DNA from: an uncultured Cyclobacteriaceae bacterium
GTDB lineage: Bacteria; Bacteroidota; Bacteroidia; Cytophagales; Cyclobacteriaceae
Direction: 5' to 3'
DNA length: 64,000 nt
Assembly (NCBI GenBank): GCA_937958005.1
Contig: CALGOB010000010.1
Location: forward strand, 35,324-99,323
The notes below the pieces were generated by a model, which saw only the letters and a program-made list of their open reading frames with translations, did no database searches and was not told where the DNA came from. The position numbers and the translations under genes were made by a program. This document shows positions 10,425-20,326 of this stretch, piece after piece. Position 1 is the stretch's first letter. Each line of letters starts with the position of its first letter.

Positions 10425-10524
10425 ATGAACCAACCCCGACCCAAGGGTACGGGGTATCTCTATCGGCCAAAAGCTTTTTTATCGACTCAAGAGTCGGGGA
10501 ATTAGGTATCCCTCAGGGATTAAA
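10425..10524 (+). repeat. Repeat A, copy 1 (divergent middle)
   Basis: Begins ATGAACCAACCCCGACCC and ends near CCCTCAGGGATTAAAA. The middle (about 10460-10482) differs from the consensus, but the CGACTCAAGAGTCGGGG hairpin is kept. It shares the layout of six other copies in the window. Confidence 0.85.
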
Positions 10525-10898
10525 AAACTGAACCTAAAGGAATAAGTATGTATGCAAAATAAACAAAAATTAACTATCTCCTCTATTGACCAAATAATAA
10601 GCCATCGGTAAAGCTCACTAACTGGTGAAACAATAATGATTAAACTAATTCTTACAGAAAAGGAGTTAGCTATTAGAATATCATAAGTACTACTAGAAAT
10701 TTTGTGGACTTATTAGTTTTCTTCTCTGCAATGCCTTCTGAAGGAGATCTTGCGCTTTTAGTCTCAATAATCATGGCTATTTAGGGTCTACCTGAATTTA
10801 ACTTTGACATAAAAACATAACTATTTCATGACGAATATAACAAAATGAGCTTTCAATGACCAATTTGAGCTTATTTCCACAATAAGTATTACACTGAT

Positions 10899-11085
10899 TT
10901 TAAACCCGAATGATGCAATAGAAATTTGATGAAAACTATAACTAACAGTCATTTAGCCACTTAAATCCTAATTTCCTACTCACCATAATGAAGACTATGT
11001 CTGCGCTGCAAATCAGAATTTAAGCAGCTATCTAACAGCTATTTATGATTTTCTCTTAAAAGTCTAATGCATCATTCGGGTTAAA
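10899..11085 (+). mobile_element. MITE-like element C, copy 1
   Basis: A 187-bp element with imperfect inverted ends: the left begins TTTAAACCCGAATGATGCA and the right ends TGCATCATTCGGGTTAAA. Its whole interior is the reverse complement of the copy at 47620-47805. It has no coding capacity. Ends rich in TTAA suggest insertion at a TA or TTAA target, which is an inference. Confidence 0.8.
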
Positions 11086-11638
11086 TTTAGAAAACACCAA
11101 TACCTCACTTTTGCTCGAATCCTTAAAAACCGAGGTATTGAATTTGTATATAAAAGGATAAATGTACTTCAAAACACTTTAAACAAGGGTTTTTGTCATT
11201 TTTTAAATTCAGGGAGATCCTATCTAATGCTTCACAATGTTATTTTTATTGATTTTAGTAGCTACTTATTTGATTGAATTGATTTAAATGGGGTGATCTA
11301 CCAACATCCTATCTTTTTATAGATCCCATCATCATATCTATTGCTGGTCTAAATAGCAACAAGGTCTCTTGAATAAGACCTGATTGTGAACCCAGTATTT
11401 TGGAAATCAAGATATTATTCAATAAATGGAATCGAAAATACTTATTAAGTGCTCAAATCAACACATCATTAACTATTTGTTTATAAATTACTTACAATAA
11501 GTTATACACATCCATTCTTCCTAAAACAGAATTTCGATAGAGTTTTACGTAATTGAGTTTCTAGCCTAGCTAACTATGAAAAATTGAATAGATAAATGGT
11601 GAATTGATTATTTAATTTGAAAAAGTAATTCTTTCAAA

Positions 11639-11734
11639 ATGAACCAACCCCGACCCAAGGGTACGGGGTATCTATGGGCAATAATTTAATGATCGACTCA
11701 AGAGTCGGGGAATTAATATCCCTTAGGGATTAAA
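11639..11734 (+). repeat. Repeat A, copy 2, overlapping the 3-prime end of threonine synthase
   Basis: A full-length consensus copy from ATGAACCAACCCCGACCC to CCCTTAGGGATTAAA. Its right-hand palindrome overlaps the last codons and the stop codon of the threonine synthase gene on the opposite strand. Confidence 0.9.
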
Positions 11735-12900
11735 TTCTCCATGTATTTATAACCACTCCCTGTATTGAGCAATAATATATTTTCATCTGTCCGAATGCTT
11801 TCTGATCTGGTTAACATCTTTAACGCTTCCCAAATAGCTGCCCCTTCAGGAGAAATCAAAATACCTTCTGAACTACTAATTTCTGCCACACCTGCTAAAA
11901 TTTGTTGATCCGAAACTGCAATTGCACTTCCATTAGATTCTTTTAACACTCGCATAATCATGTCTTCCCCAAAGGCATGAGGAACTGACAAACCATTTGC
12001 AATAGACATTTTATAGGAATCACTATCCTGTATAACATTATTATAGGTATCTACTATTGGGGTACATTGTGTCGTTTGTACAGCTATCATTCTTGGCAAT
12101 TTGGTTGAAGCAATCCAGCCCAATTGGATCATTTCTTGAAATGCTTTCCAGATTCCCAACAAGCCAGTGCCTCCACCAGTAGGGTACAAAATTACATCTG
12201 GTAAAATCCAATTCATCTGTTCTGCAATTTCATAACCCATAGTCTTTTTTCCTTCCAAACGATACGGTTCTTTTAAAGTAGCCATGTTAAAAGCGCCAGT
12301 TTTCTGCTGGATCTCCCCTGCTACTTTCCCGCATTGATTAATCAGGCCATCTACTAAAAATAATTCCGCACCATAATGCTTACATTCATCTTGAAACATT
12401 TTTGGAGTTCCTATAGGCATAACTATAGTAGCTTTAATCCCAGCAGCGGCGCAATAAGCACTTAATGCTCCCCCTGCATTTCCTGCCGTAGGGACAACAC
12501 ATTCTTGTACCCCATGTTCAACTGCCTTAGATACAGCCATGCTTATACCTCTAGCTTTGAAAGAGCCTGTAGGGTTAAGTCCTTCGTCTTTCACTGCTAA
12601 GTAATCATAACCATATCGATTGGCCAGTCTTCCCAGAGGTAATATTGGAGTCATCCCCTCCCCTAATGTCACCTTATTTTTGCTATTGAAAAGAGGTAAC
12701 ATTTCTGCATAACGCCACATTGTCTGCTCTCTACCTATTAAATCTTCTTTAGCAAATACATCTTTGAAATCGTAATTAGTAACTAATGGTTTATTGCAAC
12801 ATGGGGAAAAAGTATGAAGCTTCTCTATATCGTAAACTCTACTGCATTGTGAACAAGAGAGGTGAGTTGCATTTGAAATGGTATCAATGACATTTTTCAT
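11713..12900 (-). CDS. thrC: Threonine synthase
   Basis: A 395-residue PLP enzyme converting O-phosphohomoserine to threonine and phosphate. The N-terminus has a zinc-ribbon-like segment (C16, C19, C34, C35), as in many long threonine synthases. The PLP lysine is K115 in NPTGSFKARG, the phosphate-binding loop is PTAGNAGGA, and a glycine-rich PTGGGTGLLG follows near residue 240. It is not beside homoserine dehydrogenase or kinase genes; instead a LysR regulator lies 71 bases upstream on the same strand. The last residues (NLIPKGY and stop) are encoded by repeat A. A related PLP beta-family activity cannot be excluded. Confidence 0.88.
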   Translation of the reverse strand: MKNVIDTISNATHLSCSQCSRVYDIEKLHTFSPCCNKPLVTNYDFKDVFAKEDLIGREQTMWRYAEMLPLFNSKNKVTLGEGMTPILPLGRLANRYGYDYLAVKDEGLNPTGSFKARGISMAVSKAVEHGVQECVVPTAGNAGGALSAYCAAAGIKATIVMPIGTPKMFQDECKHYGAELFLVDGLINQCGKVAGEIQQKTGAFNMATLKEPYRLEGKKTMGYEIAEQMNWILPDVILYPTGGGTGLLGIWKAFQEMIQLGWIASTKLPRMIAVQTTQCTPIVDTYNNVIQDSDSYKMSIANGLSVPHAFGEDMIMRVLKESNGSAIAVSDQQILAGVAEISSSEGILISPEGAAIWEALKMLTRSESIRTDENILLLNTGSGYKYMENLIPKGY

Positions 12901-12971
12901 GCCTCAATATTGCAGAAATACTTATAACTTTAAAAATAGAAACTTATTATAAGTCATAACCTAAAGTTATA

Positions 12972-13859
12972 CTATTTCATTGATTCTTTAATAAAATAAC
13001 GAAGCATACCTATACTTTCCTCCCCTTTTCTCATTACAAAATTAAACTCTCTTTCTACTCTAAATGAATCAATTTTAATTTCTCTTAATTCCCCATTAGT
13101 CAATTCCTTCTCAACTGACAATCTAGATAAAAAGCCTATAGCCTCACCTGCTACTAAATAGTTTTTTAACGCTTCTGTACCACCCAATCTTGCAATGATG
13201 TTTAATTCACCCATCTTTACTGAGTGTTTTTCTAACTCCTTAGTCAATACTGATAAGGTTCCAGATCCTCTTTCTCTCAATGCCAAAGGGACCTCCTTTA
13301 ATTGTGCCACTTTCAATCCTTTTCTTCCATAAGGGCTTTTACTAGAACATACTGATATGATTTCATCTTTCATGAAAGGCTGATATTGAACGGTATTTAT
13401 TTGATGATTAGTCTCTATACATGCTAAATCAATCTCTTGATCCACCAATGCTTTTAATACATTTTCACTGTTTCTATTAATTAATAGGATTTTGGTCAAT
13501 GGATATTTCTTATGGAATGCCGATAATATTTTGGGCATTACATATAATGAAATGGTTGTGCTTGCACCTATTTTCAATTCACCTTTAGTATCTAATTGAC
13601 CCTTAACTAGATCAAAATCAGATTGTATTTGTCTCTGGATCAATTTAGCTTTTTGTAAGTTCTCAAAAAGCTTTTTACCTGATCTAGTAGGCTTAATGGT
13701 ATTACCATGTCTTTCAAACAAGGCAATTCCTATTTCCATCTCTAAATTCTTAACCTGTTTACTGATAGCAGGTTGTGAAATAAATAATTCTGATGCAGCT
13801 TTTGAAAAGCTCAAATGTGTTGCTACCGAAAAAAAAACCTCATATTTAAATGCCAACAT
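12972..13859 (-). CDS. LysR-family transcriptional regulator
   Basis: A 295-residue regulator with an N-terminal winged helix-turn-helix (residues about 1-60; the motif FSKAASELFISQPAISKQV is diagnostic) and a C-terminal periplasmic-binding-like effector domain (about 88-290). The length is standard. It sits upstream of threonine synthase on the same strand with a 71-base gap, so the two may be co-transcribed or the regulator may control that gene. LysR proteins often act on adjacent genes, but here the neighbour is not divergent as is usual. The effector is unknown. Confidence 0.9.
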   Translation of the reverse strand: MLAFKYEVFFSVATHLSFSKAASELFISQPAISKQVKNLEMEIGIALFERHGNTIKPTRSGKKLFENLQKAKLIQRQIQSDFDLVKGQLDTKGELKIGASTTISLYVMPKILSAFHKKYPLTKILLINRNSENVLKALVDQEIDLACIETNHQINTVQYQPFMKDEIISVCSSKSPYGRKGLKVAQLKEVPLALRERGSGTLSVLTKELEKHSVKMGELNIIARLGGTEALKNYLVAGEAIGFLSRLSVEKELTNGELREIKIDSFRVEREFNFVMRKGEESIGMLRYFIKESMK

Positions 13860-13919
13860 AATTGAGTAGTAAACTAATCTTTAACAATTATTTTCTGATT
13901 GCCTGTTGATCAATCATGA

Positions 13920-14228
13920 TCAATATCGCTTTAAATCAACTACTGAGCTCAGGACTAAATCTTTATATTTATTGAATTCTAATTGGAAAACTGTCATATC
14001 AGCAGGAATAAACGCTTCTTTTTCCATAACAATGTATTTACTTAATGCCCCTTTAGGTCTAACAGGTCTTTTATCAAATCCATTACTGCATTTACGGCAA
14101 ATGTTTTCAAAAATATTCTTAGCACAATTTTGGCAATAAACACACTTAAAAGCACAGATCATAGCTCCAGAATTTTCAGAGAAAAGCTTCTTTCTACAAT
14201 TTTCATATACTGGCCTTAATCCTAACAT
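13920..14228 (-). CDS. DUF1272-type small zinc-binding protein
   Basis: About 102 residues when started at the ATG that reads MLGLRPVYENC; a TTG 33 bases further upstream is possible but unusual. The DUF1272 pattern is clear: LRPVYENC, then AMICAFKCVYCQNCAKNIF, then CRKCSNGFDKRPVRP. The cysteine pairs suggest a treble-clef or RING-like zinc site. The first pair, usually CxxC, appears to retain only the second Cys (Tyr at the first position). The C-terminal 40 residues extend beyond the usual domain. Function is unknown. It is encoded alone, ending 60 bases from the LysR gene start. Confidence 0.72.
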   Translation of the reverse strand: MLGLRPVYENCRKKLFSENSGAMICAFKCVYCQNCAKNIFENICRKCSNGFDKRPVRPKGALSKYIVMEKEAFIPADMTVFQLEFNKYKDLVLSSVVDLKRY

Positions 14229-14364
14229 AAGTAAATCTATCAATATTATGATCCACCCCAAAGACTTATCTTAAATTCCAAAATGTTCTAAAATATAGAT
14301 TCATCATCTAACTACTCTTCCTTCCTTTTTGTTAACTTAACCTTAAATACTATTGAGCAGTCAA

Positions 14365-16671
14365 ATGAGTAACAGTACAGAGAGAAAAGTTTCGGTAACA
14401 GGGCCTACAGAAGTTAGCAAACTTCTTCTGAAAGAACCAGCAGAGTATGCAGCTGGATTTACCGGGATCAAAGTTGCCTTGGCACATACATTTAAAGAAA
14501 TGGGTGTAAGCAAATCTTTAAAAACTCTTTCACATATGAACCAACATGATGGATTTGACTGTCCTGGATGTGCATGGCCTGATCCTGAAAAAAGATCTAA
14601 ACTAGGTGAGTACTGTGAAAATGGAGCAAAAGCATTAGCTGAGGAAGCTACCTTTTTAAAAACTGACGAAGACTTTTTTTCGAAACATTCTGTAGAAGAA
14701 CTTTCAAATTGGAGTGATTATCAGCTGGGAAAAAGCGGAAGGTTAGTATGCCCATTAGTTTTAAAACCAGGTAAAGTCCATTATGAGGCAATCAGTTGGG
14801 AAGATTCTTTTGCTTTAATAAATCAGCATTTAAGTAAATTGGATAGTCCAGAAGAAGCTATTTTTTATACCTCAGGGAGATCAAGCAATGAGGCTGCTTT
14901 CTTATATGGTTTGTTTGTAAGACAATTTGGGACAAATAATATGCCTGATTGTTCCAATATGTGCCATGAATCTAGTGGGGTTGCCTTAAACGAGACACTT
15001 GGAATTGGGAAAGGCTCTGTAACCTTAGATGACTTTGAGCATGCTGAGGTAGTGATCGTTATGGGGCAAAACCCCGGGACAAATCATCCTAGAATGCTCT
15101 CTGCATTACAAAAATGTAAAGATAATGGTGGGAAAATAGCCACCATCAACCCGCTCAGAGAAGCAGGGCTTGTGAGGTTTAAAAATCCTCAGCAGATAGG
15201 TGGACTCATCGGGAATGGCACTATTTTGACTGATTATTTTTTACAGGTCAAAATTAATGAGGATGTTTCCTTGCTAAAATTAATCATTAAGAAATTAATA
15301 AAGCTAGCTGAAGAAGAGCCTACTGTTTTAGATCAAAATTTTATTAAAGAAAAGACTGAGGGGTACAAAGAATTATTAATCGATTTAGCCGCTTATCAGG
15401 AAGATACTTTATTGGATAAATGTGGTGTCTCAGAGGAGGTTATAGATGAATTAGTTAAAGAATTGGCCACTAAAAAAAGGATCATTGTCTGTTGGGCAAT
15501 GGGACTTACACAACATAAAAACGCTGTTGATAACATCAAGGAAATAGTTAACCTGCTTCTGCTAAAAGGTAGTATCGGTAAAAAAGGGGCTGGTACCTGC
15601 CCTGTGAGAGGGCATAGCAATGTACAAGGTGATAGAACTGTGGGAATTATGCATCATGTGTCTCAACCTCTGAATAGTGCCATTGAGAAAACATTTGGAT
15701 TTAAGCCTCCAAGTAAAGAAGGTTTAGATACCGTACATGCGATACAGGCAATGTATGATGGAAAGGCAAAAATTTTCACCTCCTTAGGTGGGAATTTCGT
15801 ATCTGCAGCATCAGATACTCATTACACGGCCAAAGCCTTACAGAATTGTGAATTGACTGTATCTATCAGCACCAAATTAAATAGAACTCATCTTATAACA
15901 GGTAAAACTGCTTTAATCTTACCTACTCTGGGTCGATCTGAAATGGATTTTAAAGATGGCAAAAAACGTTTTGTAACTGTAGAAAATAGCATGGGTAAAG
16001 TTCATAGGTCTTCTGGTCTTCTCCCACCTACATCTAATTTATTAAAAAGCGAACCCGAAATAATTGCCCAGTTAGGGCACCTGCGCTTTGGGAGTAAAAC
16101 AATAGACTGGCAATCTATGGGTAGAAATTATGACCTAATCAGAGAAAAAATTGCTGAAGTGATCTCTGGTTTTAAAAACTATACTGAAAAATCAAATAAC
16201 AATGGGTTCTATCTACCTAACAATGCTAGAGAAGCGGATTTTTCAAAACTCACTAATGCCAAAGCTAAATTTAGTATCTGTAGCCCTTCAAAACTTAATT
16301 TGTTGCCAAATGAATTTATCATGATGACTATTCGGTCACATGACCAGTTTAACACGACTGTCTATGGCCTAAATGATCGGTATAGGGGAATATTCAACGA
16401 AAGGAGAGTTGTCTTCATTAATGAAATCGACCTAAAGAAACTAGGCTATAAACATCTAGACCAAGTGAATATTATGAGCAATTATGACAATCAAATAAGA
16501 ACAGCTAAGAATTTCTGGTTGGTTAAATATGACATCCCGGCTGGCAATTTAGCATCCTATTTCCCAGAAACCAATGTGTTAGTCCCCATCCATCTTTTTG
16601 CTAAAAAAAGTAATACACCCATTAGCAAGTCTATCGTAGTTAAACTAGAGAAAATAAATCAACCAATTTAA
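14365..16671 (+). CDS. YdeP/FdhF-family molybdopterin oxidoreductase alpha subunit
   Basis: About 768 residues of the FdhF/YdeP-like family of bis-molybdopterin-guanine-dinucleotide proteins. Near the N-terminus FDCPGCAWPD holds C66 and C69, with C84 after; these are the likely FeS or metal ligands of this family. The central region has YTSGRSSNEAAFLYG and CSNMCHESSG, then GQNPGTNHPR for cofactor binding. The C-terminal domain (about 640-768) is the molydopterin dinucleotide-binding barrel. Physiological substrates are mostly unknown; acid resistance was reported for E. coli YdeP. The ATG at 14365 is preferred to a TTG 12 bases upstream. It converges with the next gene, overlapping by 4 bases. 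Confidence 0.88.
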   Translation: MSNSTERKVSVTGPTEVSKLLLKEPAEYAAGFTGIKVALAHTFKEMGVSKSLKTLSHMNQHDGFDCPGCAWPDPEKRSKLGEYCENGAKALAEEATFLKTDEDFFSKHSVEELSNWSDYQLGKSGRLVCPLVLKPGKVHYEAISWEDSFALINQHLSKLDSPEEAIFYTSGRSSNEAAFLYGLFVRQFGTNNMPDCSNMCHESSGVALNETLGIGKGSVTLDDFEHAEVVIVMGQNPGTNHPRMLSALQKCKDNGGKIATINPLREAGLVRFKNPQQIGGLIGNGTILTDYFLQVKINEDVSLLKLIIKKLIKLAEEEPTVLDQNFIKEKTEGYKELLIDLAAYQEDTLLDKCGVSEEVIDELVKELATKKRIIVCWAMGLTQHKNAVDNIKEIVNLLLLKGSIGKKGAGTCPVRGHSNVQGDRTVGIMHHVSQPLNSAIEKTFGFKPPSKEGLDTVHAIQAMYDGKAKIFTSLGGNFVSAASDTHYTAKALQNCELTVSISTKLNRTHLITGKTALILPTLGRSEMDFKDGKKRFVTVENSMGKVHRSSGLLPPTSNLLKSEPEIIAQLGHLRFGSKTIDWQSMGRNYDLIREKIAEVISGFKNYTEKSNNNGFYLPNNAREADFSKLTNAKAKFSICSPSKLNLLPNEFIMMTIRSHDQFNTTVYGLNDRYRGIFNERRVVFINEIDLKKLGYKHLDQVNIMSNYDNQIRTAKNFWLVKYDIPAGNLASYFPETNVLVPIHLFAKKSNTPISKSIVVKLEKINQPI

Positions 16672-17630
16672 TTCCTAATAAAATCATTTACTCTACTGAC
16701 ATACTCTGATGAGTATTTTGGATTTGTATAAATTTTAACGTGACTAGCACTATCCATAAACCATGTTTTAACCAAAGGACTATTTAACTTTTCTACTTCT
16801 TTTTTAGTTTGTTCTGCAGAAGTAGTTAAATCGTGGTTACTCTGTATAATTAGCATAGGTATATCATGTCCTTTCATCAATTCGGAAAGTTTTAATTTAG
16901 AAGCATAATTATCTATTTCCTCATTAAAAAGCTCAAGAGTGTTTTCGTAAACAAATTCTGGTAATTTTAGCTTTGAAGCATTATCCATTAGTAATTGTTC
17001 TACATTCGTCAATGGACTATCTGTAATAATTTTTTGAATATCGTAATTATCTGATTGGAGTTCCCTCCTATCCAGGAAAGTATAACTTGCCATAGCACCC
17101 ATTGAAAAACTATATAAAATAAAATGTTCTTGTTTTTTCGTGTTTTTAAGGTATGCTAGACCGCCTGCAATATCCTGAGCAAAAGAGTACCCCATAAAAG
17201 TTCTCGCCGTGGTAGATTTACCAGAATTTCTCATATCTGCTAAAAACACATTGTACAGAGTATCAATGCCTTTTTCTTTTAACAAACCTAAATATTTCAT
17301 GGTTTTCAACCTATTAGAGGTCCTTCCATGTATTAAAAATATGGTACTATCTGTCTTCTTAGATGACTTAATAAACCATCCGCTTAACACCAAACTATCA
17401 ATTGCAGAATAAAAAGACACTTCTTCTGTATTATAGTATCCATAGTCCTCAGGTTTCTGATAATTTCCTAGTTCATATTCAGCTAACCAAGTAGAATCTT
17501 CCAAAACCCTTTCAAAAGTAAAAGGTTCAAAATCTGTAATTTTCTGATATACGAATTGTGGTAAATAGAAATACACAAGTGTTAAAGCCAAAAGTATCAC
17601 CACTAATATTCCATATAGGACTTTTTTCAT
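16668..17630 (-). CDS. Membrane-anchored alpha/beta hydrolase
   Basis: A 320-residue protein with one N-terminal membrane segment (residues about 4-24) and an alpha/beta-hydrolase domain. The oxyanion region is FLIHGRTSNR (about 98-107); the nucleophile is probably S176 in YSFSMGA, where the first position of GxSxG is Ser instead of Gly. Candidate acid and base are the Asp of QSNHDLTT and the His of SASHVKIY near the C-terminus. It resembles YqkD/BEM46-like hydrolases of unknown substrate, probably facing the periplasm. The 3-prime end overlaps the convergent oxidoreductase gene by 4 bases, so transcripts from both sides will overlap. Confidence 0.82.
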   Translation of the reverse strand: MKKVLYGILVVILLALTLVYFYLPQFVYQKITDFEPFTFERVLEDSTWLAEYELGNYQKPEDYGYYNTEEVSFYSAIDSLVLSGWFIKSSKKTDSTIFLIHGRTSNRLKTMKYLGLLKEKGIDTLYNVFLADMRNSGKSTTARTFMGYSFAQDIAGGLAYLKNTKKQEHFILYSFSMGAMASYTFLDRRELQSDNYDIQKIITDSPLTNVEQLLMDNASKLKLPEFVYENTLELFNEEIDNYASKLKLSELMKGHDIPMLIIQSNHDLTTSAEQTKKEVEKLNSPLVKTWFMDSASHVKIYTNPKYSSEYVSRVNDFIRN

Positions 17631-17846
17631 TGGGTAAAATTAAAAACTTTATAAATTATTCTTCTAATTTAAGCATACACTTTAGACCAACATTCAGTTT
17701 TCTCCAACGAAAAATAAAAATAGTACTATTTTCAACCTATTCTAACAGAAAAATCTAATGAACCACAAATGAAAATAGTTGCAATTCTTCACTTAATTTT
17801 ATAATGACCTTTCTTCATTTAAAGGCCTTCTTAGTAAATTGCAAGC

Positions 17847-20120
17847 ATGTTGGAAAATGGTAGCGAAGATTATCTCTCTGGTTTAAATCCACCGCAAGAA
17901 GAAGGCGTAGTGAATACCGAAGGCCCTACAATGATTATTGCAGGAGCGGGATCAGGTAAAACAAGGGTACTTACTTTGAGAATGGCTCACTTAATACGTG
18001 CCAAAAATGTGGACCCCTTTTCTATTTTAGCACTGACTTTTACAAATAAAGCCGCGAGTGAAATGAGAAAAAGGGTGGAAAGTGTAGTAGGAACAGATGC
18101 AAGGAATCTTTGGATGGGGACTTTTCACTCTGTTTTTTCAAGGATATTGAGAGCTGAGGCAAGTAAGCTTGGTTATCCAAGTAATTTTACCATTTATGAT
18201 ACAGACGATAGTAAATCACTCATAAAAACCATCGTAAAAGAATATGGTTTAGACGATAAATTATATAAGCCAAATGTAGTTTATAATCGCATTTCTTCTG
18301 CTAAGAATAGATTAGTTAGTTGGAGAGAATATATCAACAATCCCATTTTCAAGGAAGACGATGCAAGCAATATGAAGCCTGAAATGGGTAAAATCTACAA
18401 AACATATGTAGAAAGGTGTTTCAAGGCAGATGCAATGGATTTTGATGATTTATTATTCAATACCAATGTCTTATTTCGAGATCATTTAGATGTCTTAAAT
18501 AAATATCAACAAAGATTTCAATACCTACTCATAGATGAGTTTCAAGACACCAATGTATCTCAATATTTAATTGCAAAAAAACTAGCTGCAGTACGTAGGA
18601 ACATTTGTGTTGTAGGAGATGATGCACAAAGTATTTATGCTTTTAGAGGAGCTGATATTCAAAATATCCTTAATTACGAAAAAGATTATCCAGAACTTAG
18701 GGTAATTAAACTAGAACAAAATTACAGGTCTTCTCAAAATATTGTGAACGCGGCTAATTCTGTTATTAGAAATAACAAAGGTCAACTTGAGAAAAGTGTT
18801 TGGACAGCCAACAATCAAGGGGAACTAATTGATTTAATAAAAGCTACATCAGATAACGAGGAAGGAAGATTAGTCGCATCCTCTATTTTTGAAGCAAAAG
18901 TTAATAATCAACTCAAAAACAGTGATTTCGCTATTCTGTATAGAACCAATAGCCAATCTAGGGCAATGGAAGAAGCCCTGAGAAGAGCCAATTTGAAATA
19001 CAAAATAATAGGAGGCTTATCCTTTTATCAAAGAAAAGAAATTAAAGACATTATTTCCTACATCCGCTTTGTAATCAACCCAAATGACGAACAGGCAATG
19101 CGGAGAATTATCAATCTACCCAAACGCGGTATTGGCCCCGGTTCTATTGAGAAGATAATAGTAGCAGCTAATGAGCACAACATTTCCGTCTGGGAAGTAC
19201 TTCAGAAAGCTGGAGGTTACCTAACTGGTAGAGTAGCAACGGTCTTAGATCAATTTGCAACTCTTATTAAGAGTTTTCAACTGTCTGTAGAAAAAAGAGA
19301 TGCATTTGAAGCGGCATCTTTAATTGCTAAAAATTCGGGTTTATTGAAAGAGTTGTATGAAGACAAAACTGTAGAAGGGCTCAGTCGGTATGAAAATGTA
19401 CAAGAATTACTTAATGCGATCAAGGAATTTACAGATGATGAGGGAAGGGAAGACAAAAGTTTAGGAGCATTTTTGCAAGAAGTTGCTTTACTAACAGATG
19501 CTGATAATCAAAATAGTGATGATACTGATTTCATTACCTTAATGACTGTACACTCAGCCAAGGGATTGGAATTTAAAAATGTCTTTATTGTTGGTTTAGA
19601 AGAAGATTTGTTTCCTTCACAAATGATGTTGAACAGTAGGGCTGATTTAGAGGAAGAAAGAAGGCTATTTTATGTGGCAATTACAAGGGCGGAGAATAAA
19701 CTTTCTCTATCATATGCGCTAAACCGATATCGTTTTGGCAGATTGAAAACATGTGAACCAAGTAGGTTTTTAGAAGAAATTGATAATTCTTTCCTAAATA
19801 TTCCCAGAAGAACATCAATGAAATCTGGTTCAGATTCTCCTTCTCAAAGTTATTATGCCAAAAATTTTGTAAACAATATGAAATCACAAACCAATCGGCG
19901 TTTTGTGAAACATACATCACATTCTCCAAGCAAAAATTTTGTACCTTCCGACACTGCAGACCTAGAAGTAGGTATGAAAGTAGAACACCCCAAATTTGGA
20001 TTTGGAAAAGTTATAGAAATTGACAGAGACGGAACTAACCAAAAAGCAAAGGTTGATTTTGAGAACAATGTTGGTGAAAAAACATTATTACTTTCATTTG
20101 CTAAATTAAAAATTCATTGA
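17847..20120 (+). CDS. UvrD/PcrA-type superfamily 1 DNA helicase
   Basis: A 757-residue 3-prime to 5-prime helicase for nucleotide excision and mismatch repair or replication restart. Visible motifs are Walker A AGAGSGKT (32-39), motif Ia ALTFTNKAASEM, motif II DEFQD (about 230), motif III VVGDDAQSIYAFRGA, motif IV EQNYRSS, motif V VHSAKGLEF and motif VI FYVAITRA. The C-terminal 50 residues (GMKVEHPKFGFGKV to the end) form the Tudor-like tail that binds RNA polymerase in PcrA-type enzymes. The length is normal. It is a single gene; repeat A follows about 100 bases later. Confidence 0.96.
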   Translation: MLENGSEDYLSGLNPPQEEGVVNTEGPTMIIAGAGSGKTRVLTLRMAHLIRAKNVDPFSILALTFTNKAASEMRKRVESVVGTDARNLWMGTFHSVFSRILRAEASKLGYPSNFTIYDTDDSKSLIKTIVKEYGLDDKLYKPNVVYNRISSAKNRLVSWREYINNPIFKEDDASNMKPEMGKIYKTYVERCFKADAMDFDDLLFNTNVLFRDHLDVLNKYQQRFQYLLIDEFQDTNVSQYLIAKKLAAVRRNICVVGDDAQSIYAFRGADIQNILNYEKDYPELRVIKLEQNYRSSQNIVNAANSVIRNNKGQLEKSVWTANNQGELIDLIKATSDNEEGRLVASSIFEAKVNNQLKNSDFAILYRTNSQSRAMEEALRRANLKYKIIGGLSFYQRKEIKDIISYIRFVINPNDEQAMRRIINLPKRGIGPGSIEKIIVAANEHNISVWEVLQKAGGYLTGRVATVLDQFATLIKSFQLSVEKRDAFEAASLIAKNSGLLKELYEDKTVEGLSRYENVQELLNAIKEFTDDEGREDKSLGAFLQEVALLTDADNQNSDDTDFITLMTVHSAKGLEFKNVFIVGLEEDLFPSQMMLNSRADLEEERRLFYVAITRAENKLSLSYALNRYRFGRLKTCEPSRFLEEIDNSFLNIPRRTSMKSGSDSPSQSYYAKNFVNNMKSQTNRRFVKHTSHSPSKNFVPSDTADLEVGMKVEHPKFGFGKVIEIDRDGTNQKAKVDFENNVGEKTLLLSFAKLKIH

Positions 20121-20216
20121 ACCATACTTGAAGGATTGTGAGTGAATCATGCAAAAATCCTAAAGAAACGGTTCTTATCTAACCCTGACACTTATATTTC
20201 ATTAAAAGAGTCAGCA

Positions 20217-20326
20217 ATGAACCAACCCCGACCCAAGGGTACGGGGTATCTATGGGCAATAATTTAATGATCGACTCAAGAGTCGGGGTGCCCGACCAGG
20301 GGAATTAATATCCCTTAGGGATTAAA
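20217..20326 (+). repeat. Repeat A, copy 3
   Basis: A consensus copy with a 14-base insertion (GTGCCCGACCAGGG) between the GACTCAAGAGTC palindrome and the CCCTTAGGGAT palindrome. The same longer form occurs at 33152 and 47400. Confidence 0.9.

Larger units (their letters stand above)
10265..11638. other. Repeat-rich intergenic region, no intact gene
   Basis: About 1.4 kb without a credible gene. It contains repeat A copy 1 and MITE-like element C copy 1. CAATACCTC near 11098 and GAGGTATTG near 11132 form a further short inverted repeat. At about 10680-10780 the minus strand reads KAQDLLQKALQRR before a stop, which may be a remnant of a lost gene. Confidence 0.5.

Noticed and set aside
10680..10780. 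Short minus-strand frames (MIIETKSARSPSEG and KAQDLLQKALQRR) as a small peptide gene
   Set aside because: Very short, overlapping in two frames, without Cys or leader features; at most a gene remnant.
13906..14139. 77-codon plus-strand frame
   Set aside because: Antisense to the DUF1272 gene, whose cysteine pattern is clearly coding.
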